DNA from: Bradyrhizobium sp. WSM1417
GTDB lineage: Bacteria; Pseudomonadota; Alphaproteobacteria; Rhizobiales; Xanthobacteraceae
Assembly (NCBI RefSeq): GCF_000515415.1
Contig: NZ_KI911783.1
Coordinates: 7,365,831 to 7,429,830 of the forward strand
Direction of reading: 5' to 3'
DNA length: 64,000 nt
Part shown: positions 48,107 to 56,533 of the stretch, piece by piece
Numbering within the stretch: position 1 is the first letter of the stretch
Layout: the number at the start of each line of letters is the position of its first letter
Position numbers and translations under genes: made by a program
The notes under the pieces: generated by a model
The model's input: only the letters and a program-made list of their open reading frames with translations
What the model was told of the DNA's origin: nothing
Database searches by the model: none

Positions 48107-48121
48107 TTAATGGTTCATTAA
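48107..48121 (-). promoter_or_regulatory. CtrA-type box TTAA-N7-TTAA upstream of the FeeM-like gene
   Basis: TTAA (48107-48110), seven bases, TTAA (48118-48121) and then C: a perfect full CtrA site, also palindromic (TTAATG-GTT-CATTAA). It lies 46 bases before the start codon at 48061. Confidence 0.55.
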
Positions 48122-48127
48122 CGGAAT

Positions 48128-48163
48128 TGCAAAGGCTTAGAAACGTTAGGGTTAACCTTTGCA
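48128..48163. promoter_or_regulatory. Inverted repeat TGCAAAGG / CCTTTGCA
   Basis: Eight-base arms (48128-48135 and 48156-48163) separated by 20 bases, the second overlapping a GGTTAACC palindrome (48150-48157). It lies next to the CtrA box, between the GGDEF/EAL gene and the FeeM-like gene, and could be an operator or the end structure of the upstream transcript. Confidence 0.35.
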
Positions 48164-48224
48164 GCCCGCAAGAACACGGGGCGCGAACAAGAGCCAAGGC
48201 GTTGAAGGAGCAGGCAGTGAAAGA

Positions 48225-50555
48225 TCAGGCGATCGATCGCGAGGACACCATGACGATCTGGTCCTCAGCCCCGCGACGGCCATGCGAGGCATTGAGCAAC
48301 TGGCGAATCCGGACTGCGGGCACCGGCCGGCTGAACAGATAGCCCTGCCCTTCGGTCACGGTGCCGTCGGCGCTGATCAGCTCGAGCTGATCATTGGTCT
48401 CGATGCCCTCGACCACGACCGCCATGCCGAGATCGGCCGACAGCCGCGCCACGCCGCGCAGCAGCGTCAGCGGCCGGTCGGCGTCGATGCCTTCGAGGAA
48501 GGAGCGGTCGATCTTCACCTTCTGCATCGGGAAATTGTGCAGGTAGCTGAGACTTGAATAGCCGGTGCCGAAATCATCCAGCGAAATGCGCACGCCGATC
48601 GCATGCAATTGCGACAGGATATCGTGCGTGAGCTGGGTGTTGCGCAACAGCGAGGATTCGGTGATCTCGATCTCCAGCCGATGCGCCGGCAGCCCCGAAA
48701 CCTCGAGTGCGTAGCGAATTTCGCTCAAGACGTCGCGCTGGTGGAATTGCTGCGGCGAGAAGTTGACGGCGACGTTGACGCCTTCCGGCCATTTCATGCA
48801 TTCCATGCAGGCGCGGCGCAGGATCCAGCGGCCGAGGTCGACGATCAGCCCCATGTCCTCGGCGACCGGGATGATGTCCACCGGCGAGACCGTGCCGCGC
48901 ACTGGATGATTCCAACGCAGCAGCGCCTCGCACGTCGTGATCTTGCCGGACTTCAGATTGACCAGCGGCTGGTAGAACAGCTCGAATTCCTCGTTGGCGA
49001 GCGCCTTGCGCAGGTCGAGCTCGAGGATGCGGCGCGCCTCGACCGTCGCCGCCATCTCGTCGCGGAAGAAGCAGAAGGTGCCGCGGCCGTCGGCCTTGGC
49101 CCGGTACAGCGCCATGTCGGCGTTCTTGAGCAGCGTGTCCGCGCTGACGCCCTCCGGTGAGGTCAACGCGATGCCGACGCTGGCGCCGATCTCGACCAGA
49201 TGATTGTCGATGCGGTAGCGCTCGCTCAGCCGTTCGACGATCCGGCGCGCCAGCGCAGCGGCGTCCTCGGGCGAGGAGATGTTCTCCTGGAACACGACGA
49301 ATTCGTCACCGCCGAAGCGGGCGACGAAATCCTCGGGGCGCAGCATCTCGCGCAGACGGTTGGCGACCGCGCACAGCAGCTGGTCGCCGCAGGGATGGCC
49401 GAGCGTGTCATTGACCTGCTTGAACTGATCGAGGTCGACGAACAGCAGCGCGGACAGGCGCTCGGCATCGTGCGAGATCGCCAGCAGCCTTTCGATCTCA
49501 TCGCGGAAATGAACCCGGTTGGGGAGCGCGGTGAGGTCGTCGTAGCGCGCCAGATGCGTAATCTTGGCTTCGGCGCTGCGACGGTCGGTGATGTCCTCGA
49601 GCAGCACCACCGCGCCACCGTCAGCCATCGGCTGGACAGTCCAGCACAACGACCGGTTTCGCTGCGTGTCGGGATCGGCGGTGATGATCTCCTTGGCTTG
49701 CGAACTCTCGATGTCCGCGACGATCCGCTCGCCGCTCCCAGCCGAGATGGATCCGGCGCTGACGCACGCCGCGACAATGTCACGCGCGTTGATGCCGCGC
49801 TGCGCGAGGCCTTCCGGCAGATTCATCATTGCGCCGAAGCGGTGGTTCATGACCGCCAGCTGTCCGTCGACGCGGAACATGCAGAGGCCGTGCGGCATGT
49901 TGTTCAGCGCCGTATCGAACTGGCCGGCGAGCGCGGCTTCGCGCTCCCGTGCCACGACCGCTCCCATGAAAATTCGGTGCAGATTCACCGAAAGCTGCAT
50001 GATCGCCATCAGGAACGCGCCGCTGACCAGCGCCATCGCGATGTAGTAGGGCGTTCCACGCAGCGCCAAGGCAAGCACGGCCGGACCGAAAATCAGCACG
50101 GCCTGGAGGTGGAAGATCGCAGGCCGGCCATATGCCCTGCCCGCGCCGCCCGCCGCGATACCGGTGGTGACCGACAAGGCGATCATGTGAGCCACGGCGT
50201 CGTCTGTGGCCAACAGGGCGGTGGCGCACCAGATGCCGATGGCAGCCGCCTGGATCTTTGCCCCGATCTGATAGCGCTTCTGCCAGCGTGCGGCCGCCTC
50301 GACGGTCATGACCGCCTGACGTGCCTGATAGAGACGCAGGTCGATCGCCCGCGCGGTCCCGGCCAGGATCAGAAGTGCGACGCACGCCCAGATCAGCGGC
50401 TCGCCCGTCCTCAGCGCGGTGAGGGCCGCACCGATCGACACGAAAATGAGTCCGGCCAGCAACGGGCCCGGCGCTTCGAACAGCGAATCGATTTGCGCCG
50501 CCGAAGTTTTCGGCGGCCGCTGTTCCGGCTCTCCGCTCTGACTTGCAAACTGCAT
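48225..50555 (-). CDS. Membrane GGDEF-EAL protein (cyclic-di-GMP cyclase/phosphodiesterase)
   Basis: 776 residues. An N-terminal block of about six helices (about 30-200) is followed by a PAS-like domain (about 215-330, LNNMPHGLCMFRVDGQLAVM), a GGDEF domain with RFGGDEF near residue 415, and an EAL domain with CEALLRW near 544, EITESSL, DDFGTGYSS and KIDRSFL. Both active sites look complete, so the protein may switch between making and degrading cyclic di-GMP. It is located downstream of tolB on the same strand with 242 bases between and a terminator in the gap, so it probably has its own promoter. Confidence 0.93.
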   Translation of the reverse strand: MQFASQSGEPEQRPPKTSAAQIDSLFEAPGPLLAGLIFVSIGAALTALRTGEPLIWACVALLILAGTARAIDLRLYQARQAVMTVEAAARWQKRYQIGAKIQAAAIGIWCATALLATDDAVAHMIALSVTTGIAAGGAGRAYGRPAIFHLQAVLIFGPAVLALALRGTPYYIAMALVSGAFLMAIMQLSVNLHRIFMGAVVAREREAALAGQFDTALNNMPHGLCMFRVDGQLAVMNHRFGAMMNLPEGLAQRGINARDIVAACVSAGSISAGSGERIVADIESSQAKEIITADPDTQRNRSLCWTVQPMADGGAVVLLEDITDRRSAEAKITHLARYDDLTALPNRVHFRDEIERLLAISHDAERLSALLFVDLDQFKQVNDTLGHPCGDQLLCAVANRLREMLRPEDFVARFGGDEFVVFQENISSPEDAAALARRIVERLSERYRIDNHLVEIGASVGIALTSPEGVSADTLLKNADMALYRAKADGRGTFCFFRDEMAATVEARRILELDLRKALANEEFELFYQPLVNLKSGKITTCEALLRWNHPVRGTVSPVDIIPVAEDMGLIVDLGRWILRRACMECMKWPEGVNVAVNFSPQQFHQRDVLSEIRYALEVSGLPAHRLEIEITESSLLRNTQLTHDILSQLHAIGVRISLDDFGTGYSSLSYLHNFPMQKVKIDRSFLEGIDADRPLTLLRGVARLSADLGMAVVVEGIETNDQLELISADGTVTEGQGYLFSRPVPAVRIRQLLNASHGRRGAEDQIVMVSSRSIA

Positions 50556-50756
50556 CTGGTGTTTACGCGCGTCCTGTCTGGAGCGCAGTTTTACCGATCC
50601 GGTATGAAGTCTTTCTGAGGGAACATCGTTAAAGTCGAGTTGTTTTGAGTGACCAGTAATCGAAATACATCAATAGAAACAAGCCGATGGGAAAAGTTTG
50701 CCGAGTGCAACCTTAAAGAACAATTATCGCGGGGAAACATCTGGCAAAGTTTTCGG

Positions 50757-50786
50757 AAAAGGCGCGCGGTCAAATCATCGCGCGCC
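50757..50786 (-). terminator. Rho-independent terminator after tolB
   Basis: GGCGCGCG (50761-50768) and CGCGCGCC (50779-50786) pair perfectly across ten bases; on the minus strand the stem is followed by TTTTCC. It begins 12 bases after the tolB stop and closes the tolQRAB transcript. Confidence 0.7.
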
Positions 50787-50797
50787 GCGGGCGGCGG

Positions 50798-52159
50798 CTA
50801 GCCCGATGTCGAGGACAATAGCGGCGACCATGCCGGGTCGGAGGCGAAGCCCGGCGTCGGCACCTTCAGCTCGTTGCGTCCCGAGATGTCGACGGAGAAC
50901 AGCGACGGCCCGCCGCTGCCGCCGGGATCGCGGAAGAACATCAGCACGCGGCCGTTCGGCGAGAAGGTCGGACCTTCGTTGTGGTAGCCGGAGGTGAGAA
51001 GCCGTTCGCCGGAGCCGTCCGGCTTCATCACGCCGATCGAGAACTGCCCGCCACCTTGCCTGGTGAAGGCGATGTAATCGCCGCGCGGCGACCACACCGG
51101 CGTCGAATAGGTCGCGTTATTGTCGTCCTTGGAGAAGGAGATGCGCTGCGCCGCTCCGCCGCCCGCGGCCATGACATAGATCTGCGATCTGCCGCCGCGA
51201 TCGGACTCGAAGCAGATGCGGGTGCCGTCCGGGGAGTAGGAAGGTGAGGTGTCGATCGCGGGCGTGTCGGTGAGGCGCGTGGTCGAGCGCGAGCGCAGAT
51301 CCATCACGAACAGGTTGGAATTGCCGCCCTGCTGCAAGCTCATGATGACGCGCTGGCCGTCGGGAGAGAACCGCGGCGCAAAGGTCATGCCCGGGAAGTT
51401 GCCGACGATCTCGCGCTGGCCGGTCTCGATGTTGAAGAGATAGACCTTCGGATCGCCCTGACCGAACTCCATGTAGGTGATCTCTTGCGAGTTCGGCGAG
51501 AAGCGCGGCGTCAGCACGAGGTCGGAGCCGCGGGTCAGGTAGCGCACATTGGCGCCGTCCTGGTCCATCATCGCGAGCCGCTTGACGCGGCGCTCCTTCG
51601 GCCCGGTCTCGTCGACGAACACCACGCGGCTGTCGAAATAGCCCTTCTCGCCGGTCAGCTTCTCATAGATCTGGTCGGAGATGATGTGAGCGATGCGACG
51701 CCAATATTCCGGCGAGGTGAAATATTGCTGGCCGGCGAGCTGCTGACCGGTGACCACGTCCCACAAGCGGAATTCGGCCTTGAGGCGTCCGTCCGGCTGC
51801 CGCGTCATGCGGCCGGTGACGAGGGCCTGCGCGTTGAGGGTTTTCCAGTTCTCGAATTGCGGCGCGACGTCGATGTTGCTGATGCGCTCGATGAAGGCGG
51901 CCTGGTCGACCGGCGCGAATAGGCCCGAGCGCTTCAGATTGTTGGTGATGACCTGGGTGACGCCGTTGCCAACGTCGCCGTCGGCGGGCGAGCCCGGCAC
52001 GAAATTGGTGATCGCAATCGGGATCGGCCGAAACTCGGTGGGATTAATTTCAAGCCGCTTTTGGGCCTGGGCCAGGGCATGTCCTCCCCCAAGCATCGCC
52101 AACGCAGATCCACTGATAGTCATGAAGCGGCGGCGGTTCATCGATCGAGCGTCATTCAT
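50798..52159 (-). CDS. tolB: Tol-Pal system beta-propeller protein TolB
   Basis: 453 residues from the ATG at 52159 (a second ATG at 52141 is equally possible). A signal peptide that reads [20 protein letters not shown] has a twin-arginine look (NRRRFMT), not usual for TolB. An N-terminal domain (about 45-170) precedes six propeller blades with repeated SPDG/SPNG units ([40 protein letters not shown]). TolB binds Pal in the periplasm. The frame overlaps the end of tolA only if the upstream start at 52228 is used. Confidence 0.96.
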   Translation of the reverse strand: MNDARSMNRRRFMTISGSALAMLGGGHALAQAQKRLEINPTEFRPIPIAITNFVPGSPADGDVGNGVTQVITNNLKRSGLFAPVDQAAFIERISNIDVAPQFENWKTLNAQALVTGRMTRQPDGRLKAEFRLWDVVTGQQLAGQQYFTSPEYWRRIAHIISDQIYEKLTGEKGYFDSRVVFVDETGPKERRVKRLAMMDQDGANVRYLTRGSDLVLTPRFSPNSQEITYMEFGQGDPKVYLFNIETGQREIVGNFPGMTFAPRFSPDGQRVIMSLQQGGNSNLFVMDLRSRSTTRLTDTPAIDTSPSYSPDGTRICFESDRGGRSQIYVMAAGGGAAQRISFSKDDNNATYSTPVWSPRGDYIAFTRQGGGQFSIGVMKPDGSGERLLTSGYHNEGPTFSPNGRVLMFFRDPGGSGGPSLFSVDISGRNELKVPTPGFASDPAWSPLLSSTSG

Positions 52160-52182
52160 CGCAAAATTCTTTTGTTCGGATG

Positions 52183-53142
52183 TCACAACATATCTTTCAG
52201 GCCGAAGCGCATCGGAATCGTTTTCCAAGTGTCATACTGTTGCTTTGGCAGGAACGAATAGACTTGACACTGCACGATGGCTCGCTTGCCACTCTCCGCC
52301 ACTGCCTGAGCAATCGACCGCGACGGTCCCCTCGCCGCAACGACGACCGGCTCAGACGCCAGCGATCCATCGATCCTCATGAAAATATCGATGTCAGCTT
52401 CGTATTGATCGGCGTCCTGCCCGTTGTAAGTAGGTGTGAAGCAGCGCTTGACCGCTGCCATAAACGCCCCTTGCCAGGTCGCGACATTGTTGGCGGCGGT
52501 CCCGGTCGTCGAGCCCAGCGCAGCCGACGCATTCAGCGCCGCGCCGGTGAGCTCGTGTCGGGTGGCAGCACGCTTGTCGAGGTCGCGGGCAATCTGCGCG
52601 GGATCGAAGGTGCGCTCCTTGGGCTTCGGCTGCTGCTGCGGCTGTACTGCCGCAACCTTTTGCTCCACGGGCTTGGGCGGCGGCTTCTTGGTTTCGAGCT
52701 TTTTCTGGAGCTCGGCGATCGGATCTTCCTTGGCCGGATCAGGCTTCTTTTCCTGTGGCTTCGGCTCTTCCTTCGGCTTGGCTTCAGCCACGGGCTTGGG
52801 CGGTTCGGGCTTCTTCTCGACCGGCTTCTCGACGGGTTTGGGCGGCGGCTCGGGCGTCGAGTTGGTCTTGATCAGCTCTTTCTTCTCGGTGACCTTGCCG
52901 ACAGCGTCTTCCTCGGGCTTGGCTTCCGCGATCTTCTCGACCTTCGGCTTCGGCTCTTTCTTGTCGCCGGTCTTCTGCCCCGACATCATCTGCGCGAGCT
53001 GGTCGGTGGAGATGATGTCGATCGGCAGCGACTCTTCTGCCGGAACGAAAGCCCTGCTGCTAAAGGTGACGAGCCCCCATCCCAGCACGAGGACGTGGAG
53101 GGCAATCGACGCAACGAGTGTCTTGTCGACCTTCACCTTCAC
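52183..53142 (-). CDS. tolA: TolA-like periplasm-spanning protein
   Basis: 319 residues from a GTG start, four bases after the tolR stop. One membrane helix (about 8-28, [20 protein letters not shown]) is followed by a long Lys/Pro/Glu-rich rod (about 60-185; [20 protein letters not shown]) and a C-terminal globular domain (about 225-319, [19 protein letters not shown] and [15 protein letters not shown]). TolA links TolQR in the inner membrane to Pal-TolB. The C-terminal domain is diverged from the enterobacterial form, as usual in alphaproteobacteria. Confidence 0.93.
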   Translation of the reverse strand: MKVKVDKTLVASIALHVLVLGWGLVTFSSRAFVPAEESLPIDIISTDQLAQMMSGQKTGDKKEPKPKVEKIAEAKPEEDAVGKVTEKKELIKTNSTPEPPPKPVEKPVEKKPEPPKPVAEAKPKEEPKPQEKKPDPAKEDPIAELQKKLETKKPPPKPVEQKVAAVQPQQQPKPKERTFDPAQIARDLDKRAATRHELTGAALNASAALGSTTGTAANNVATWQGAFMAAVKRCFTPTYNGQDADQYEADIDIFMRIDGSLASEPVVVAARGPSRSIAQAVAESGKRAIVQCQVYSFLPKQQYDTWKTIPMRFGLKDML

Positions 53143-53145
53143 GGT

Positions 53146-53595
53146 CTACCCCTGATCCGCTTCCGTGACGAGCGCCAGCTTCTTGAAGCCTGCGCCGGAC
53201 AACTGGCCCATCACCTTGGCCACCGTCCCGTAATCCGCCTTCTTGTCGGCACGCAGATAGATGCGTTCCTCGAGCCCGCCGCGCGCGTCCGTGATCGCCT
53301 TCAGCTTCGGGATCAGTTCGTTAATTGCGATCTCGGCGTCGTTGATGAACACCTTGCCCTTGATGTCGACCGACATCTGGATTGGCTTCTGGTCGTTGTT
53401 TTCGAGGCTCTTGGCCTGGGTCTGCGGCAGGTCGAGCGGCACGCCGACCGTCAGCATCGGCGCCGACACCATGAAGATGATGAGCAGCACCAGCATCACG
53501 TCCACCATCGGCGTGACATTGATTTCGGCTACGACCGGCTTGCGCCGGCCACGGCGTCCACCGCCTCCGGACGAACTCGCAACGTTCATGCCCAT
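53146..53595 (-). CDS. tolR: TolR proton-channel component
   Basis: 149 residues. The N-terminal helix carries the key aspartate in NVTPMVDVMLVLLIIFMV, followed by the ExbD/TolR periplasmic domain (TVGVPLDLPQTQAKSLENND; IYLRADKKADYGTVAKVMGQ). A Gly-rich stretch and basic GGGRRGRRK precede the helix. Forms the proton path with TolQ. Confidence 0.97.
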   Translation of the reverse strand: MGMNVASSSGGGGRRGRRKPVVAEINVTPMVDVMLVLLIIFMVSAPMLTVGVPLDLPQTQAKSLENNDQKPIQMSVDIKGKVFINDAEIAINELIPKLKAITDARGGLEERIYLRADKKADYGTVAKVMGQLSGAGFKKLALVTEADQG

Positions 53596-53638
53596 GGTCT
53601 GGTGCCCAAATTGCCCTTCACACTATACATGCCGTCCG

Positions 53639-54355
53639 TCAGCCCCGCTCGTCGATCTGGCGCGACAGGATGGCTGAAAATTCATCGGCGAAGCCTTCGA
53701 GCCGCTGGGCCTGCCGGTTCACCTCGGAGGTGAACTTATTGTAGAAAATAGTGGCAGGAATGGCGGCGATAAGGCCGACGGCGGTCGCAAACAGCGCCTC
53801 CGCGATGCCGGGGGCCACCACCGCCAGAGAGGTATTTTTAGACGCCGCGATCGACTGGAAGCTCGACATGATGCCCCAGACGGTGCCGAACAGGCCGACG
53901 AACGGGCCTGCGGAGCCGACGGTGGCGAGCACCAGCAGCCGGCGTTCCAGCCGCTCGACCTCGCGGGCGATCGACACATTCATGACCTTGTCGATGCGCA
54001 TCTGAAGGCCTGCGACCGAGCGGGCCTGGCTCTCGAACGAACGCTTCCACTCGCGCATTGCCGCGACGAAGCAGGCCGCCATGGAATGCGTCGGCTTGGC
54101 CGACAGCGTGCGATAGAGGTCTTCGATCGACTCGCCGGACCAGAAAGCTTGCTCGAAACGGTCCATCGAGCGGCGGGTGCGGGCAAACAGGAAGATCTTG
54201 TCGATGGCGATCGCCCAGACCCAGACGGAACAGGCGAGAAGCCCCAGCATCACCGCTTTCACGATCCAGTGAGCCTGCCAGAACAGCGCGATCAGCGACA
54301 CGTCCGCGGAAGCGGCAACCGGAAGGGCTGACTGAGCCACGTCGGCCGGATTCAT
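53639..54355 (-). CDS. tolQ: TolQ proton-channel component
   Basis: 238 residues with three helices (WIVKAVMLGLLACSVWVWAI; ATVGSAGPFVGLFGTVWGIM; ALFATAVGLIAAIPATIFYN). The ExbB/TolQ signature GLFGTVWGIMSSFQSI and the loop IAREVERLERRL are present. GAGAGGATA lies upstream of the ATG. First gene of tolQRAB. Confidence 0.97.
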   Translation of the reverse strand: MNPADVAQSALPVAASADVSLIALFWQAHWIVKAVMLGLLACSVWVWAIAIDKIFLFARTRRSMDRFEQAFWSGESIEDLYRTLSAKPTHSMAACFVAAMREWKRSFESQARSVAGLQMRIDKVMNVSIAREVERLERRLLVLATVGSAGPFVGLFGTVWGIMSSFQSIAASKNTSLAVVAPGIAEALFATAVGLIAAIPATIFYNKFTSEVNRQAQRLEGFADEFSAILSRQIDERG

Positions 54356-54896
54356 AGGCAGTATCCTCTCAAGGCGATCGTTACCTGATGTCCCGATCTA
54401 ATGTCCCGGCCAGCAAATGGCCGCCGGTTCCCCAATAGCCGCGCTAGAACCGGCGCGGCCGGCAAGCCCGCTCAAAGCCTTGTCTTTCTGGGGTGCAGGG
54501 CTCGTCCAAAGCCAGCCGCCTGCATTCCCTGCCAAGATGTCAAAACTATGGGCCCGATCCCAAGGCTCAGACTTCGGGCTTTGGGCGCGATTGTCCGCAA
54601 TTACCAGAGCCCGGCGATGGTTAATGCTGGGTTACCGCGGGCGGATTTGGCTGCGGGAAAGAGAGGTGGCGCAGGGGGAATGGCTGGCCGGCGAGCGGTT
54701 CCGCGTTCCGCCACCCACCGCAACGCCCGTGCGGGGCCTCGGCTCTGCGGCGCGTTTTGGACGGGACGTTGCGGTGCGCCCTGGACACCAGAGTTCCGCT
54801 CCCCGTGCGCATCATTAGCGGAGCCCGCTCTCCGCCGGAGGAACCAGCCCCGGCCCGAAAAATTGTCTGGAAAATCACTTCTCGCGAGGTTTTGCC
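54356..54896. other. Non-coding region between divergent tolQ and DUF2231 genes
   Basis: 541 bases. Long open frames run through it on both strands, but none has a ribosome site or a protein-like composition, so I read none as a gene. A TTAA-N7-TTAC near-match to a CtrA site lies at 54621-54635. The ybgC and ruvB genes often found upstream of tolQ are absent. Confidence 0.5.
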
Positions 54897-55415
54897 ATGA
54901 GCATCAACCCCAAGTCGACCGCCGCTATCGGCGATCATCCGCTCCACCCCATGATCATCCCGTTCCCCGTCGGCTTCCTGGTCGGCGCGCCCATCGCCGA
55001 TCTCGCCTTCATCGGAACCGGCGACGGCTTCTGGGCCAGAGCCGCCATGTGGCTGATCGGCGCCGGCATCGTCATGGCGCTCGTTGCCGCCGTGGCCGGC
55101 TTCACCGACTTCTTCAGCGACGCCCGCATCCGCAGCCTCAATGACGCCTGGTATCACATGATCGGTAATCTCGTAGCCGTCGTGCTCGCCGCGATCAATT
55201 TCTACCTCCGCTACGCGCAAGGCGCGGAGGCTGCGGTCAAGCCGTGGGGCGTGGCGCTCTCGCTGATCGTGGTCGGCATCCTCCTGTTCACGGGATGGAA
55301 GGGCTGGGAAATGGTCTACCGGCATCATGTCGCGGTGCTGGACGCGCCGGGCCAGACCAGTTCGGAACCGGTCACCCCGCATCATGGCGGCGAGCGCCAC
55401 CGCCGCGCCGCCTGA
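54897..55415 (+). CDS. DUF2231 multi-pass membrane protein
   Basis: 172 residues. The DUF2231 opening GDHPLHPMIIPFPVGFLVGA includes the conserved HPLHP and is followed by four helices (MWLIGAGIVMALVAAVAGF, NLVAVVLAAINFYL, GVALSLIVVGILLFTGW). Proteins with this domain may bind haem or act in redox at the membrane; the exact role is unknown. The C-terminal 25 residues are hydrophilic. It is convergent with the next gene. Confidence 0.9.
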   Translation: MSINPKSTAAIGDHPLHPMIIPFPVGFLVGAPIADLAFIGTGDGFWARAAMWLIGAGIVMALVAAVAGFTDFFSDARIRSLNDAWYHMIGNLVAVVLAAINFYLRYAQGAEAAVKPWGVALSLIVVGILLFTGWKGWEMVYRHHVAVLDAPGQTSSEPVTPHHGGERHRRAA

Positions 55416-55450
55416 ACGAGGAGCACGTCGCCTGAGGACGTGAGGGCGAG

Positions 55451-56218
55451 TCAGGCCGCCGAGGCGGGTTCGGGGCAATTGGTCAGCCGCGCCGGATTGC
55501 CGACTGCGGTGCAGCCCTGGGGCACGTCGCTCGTCACGACGGTGTCGGCGCCGATCTTGGCAAAATCGCCGATTCTGATGTTGCCGAGAATTGTCGCGCC
55601 GGAGCCGATGAACACGCCGCGACCAATGCGAGGCGAGCGCGCCGGCAGTTCCGTGCCCCGACCGATGCTGACGTTCTGAAGGATGATGGCCTCGTCGCCG
55701 ATCACGACATCGGCGCCGATCACGATGCCGGTGGCGTGGTCGAGATACACCGAGCATCCCAAGCTCGCCGCCGGATGAATGCTGACCTGCAGGACGTTCG
55801 ACGCCTCGTTCTGAAACAGTAGCGCCGCGTCGCGATGGTCGTGATGCCAGAGCCAGTTCGAGACGCGCCAGGCCTGCAAGGCGACGTAGCCCTTGAAGTG
55901 CAGCAGCGGCGCCAACACTCCGCTGATGGCGGGATCGCGAAGCACGATCGCCTGCAAGTCGCGGCCGGCCGCCTCAATCAGATCCGGCTGACCGCGAAAG
56001 GCGTCGCGGGAAAATGTCGTGAAGCGCGCGCGTTCGGCCGCGCTGTCGCCAAGCCGGCGTCCGATCAGGTCGGACAGTGCGGCGGTAAAATCGTCATGGG
56101 CGAGGATGAGACCGACAACGGCCGTACCGAACATGGGGTCGGCTGCCGCTGCGCGCCGCGCCTCGTCGCGGATATTCTGCCAGAGGGCTTCGCTCGCGAT
56201 CATCGCCGCTTCCGTCAT
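55451..56218 (-). CDS. cysE: CysE-like serine O-acetyltransferase, diverged
   Basis: 255 residues. The helical N-terminal domain and the left-handed beta-helix with hexapeptide repeats (IVIGADVVIGDEAIIL, RIGRGVFIGSGATILGNIRI) are characteristic of CysE, which acetylates serine in cysteine synthesis. The active-site region reads LDHATGIVIGADVVIGDEAI where most CysE enzymes have DHGTGVVIGETAVV, so one glycine and the ET pair are changed. The His-Asp catalytic pair of the LDHATG motif remains. It may be a second isoform with a modified substrate. Confidence 0.82.
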   Translation of the reverse strand: MTEAAMIASEALWQNIRDEARRAAAADPMFGTAVVGLILAHDDFTAALSDLIGRRLGDSAAERARFTTFSRDAFRGQPDLIEAAGRDLQAIVLRDPAISGVLAPLLHFKGYVALQAWRVSNWLWHHDHRDAALLFQNEASNVLQVSIHPAASLGCSVYLDHATGIVIGADVVIGDEAIILQNVSIGRGTELPARSPRIGRGVFIGSGATILGNIRIGDFAKIGADTVVTSDVPQGCTAVGNPARLTNCPEPASAA

Positions 56219-56533
56219 CGTTGCCGCCTGCGGTGTTTTGACGCTTCCTTTTCACTGTTGGATATAGAGCGTCGGCAGCCCGCGCGCCACGCACCCCGTG
56301 AGGCTACGAGCTTGCATGCCAGCCGGCCGGGATCATATATAGTCAGTCGAGTTCGCGGCCGAAGCTATGGCCTCAGGTTGGCTTTGCCTCGTACGGCCGC
56401 CTTGGGCCAGGGTTGTCCCGGCAAAGCATCTCGTTCAAGACCCCCGCAGTGGTCAGCCATCCCCGGGTTTTTCGTGCACAGCGGCCCTCAATGCTGCGAA
56501 GCGAATCCTCGTCATCCAAGGTCACGCCAATAC
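56219..56533. other. Divergent promoter region of cysE-like and desaturase genes
   Basis: 315 bases with no gene. A plus-strand promoter can be proposed: TTGCAT (56312-56317), 18 bases, TATATA (56336-56341), which would leave a leader of about 185 bases before the desaturase ATG. No operator is evident. Confidence 0.4.

Noticed and set aside
54417..54818. Open frame of 133 codons in the gap upstream of tolQ
   Set aside because: No ribosome site, Ala/Arg/Pro-rich random composition, and alternative frames are equally open.
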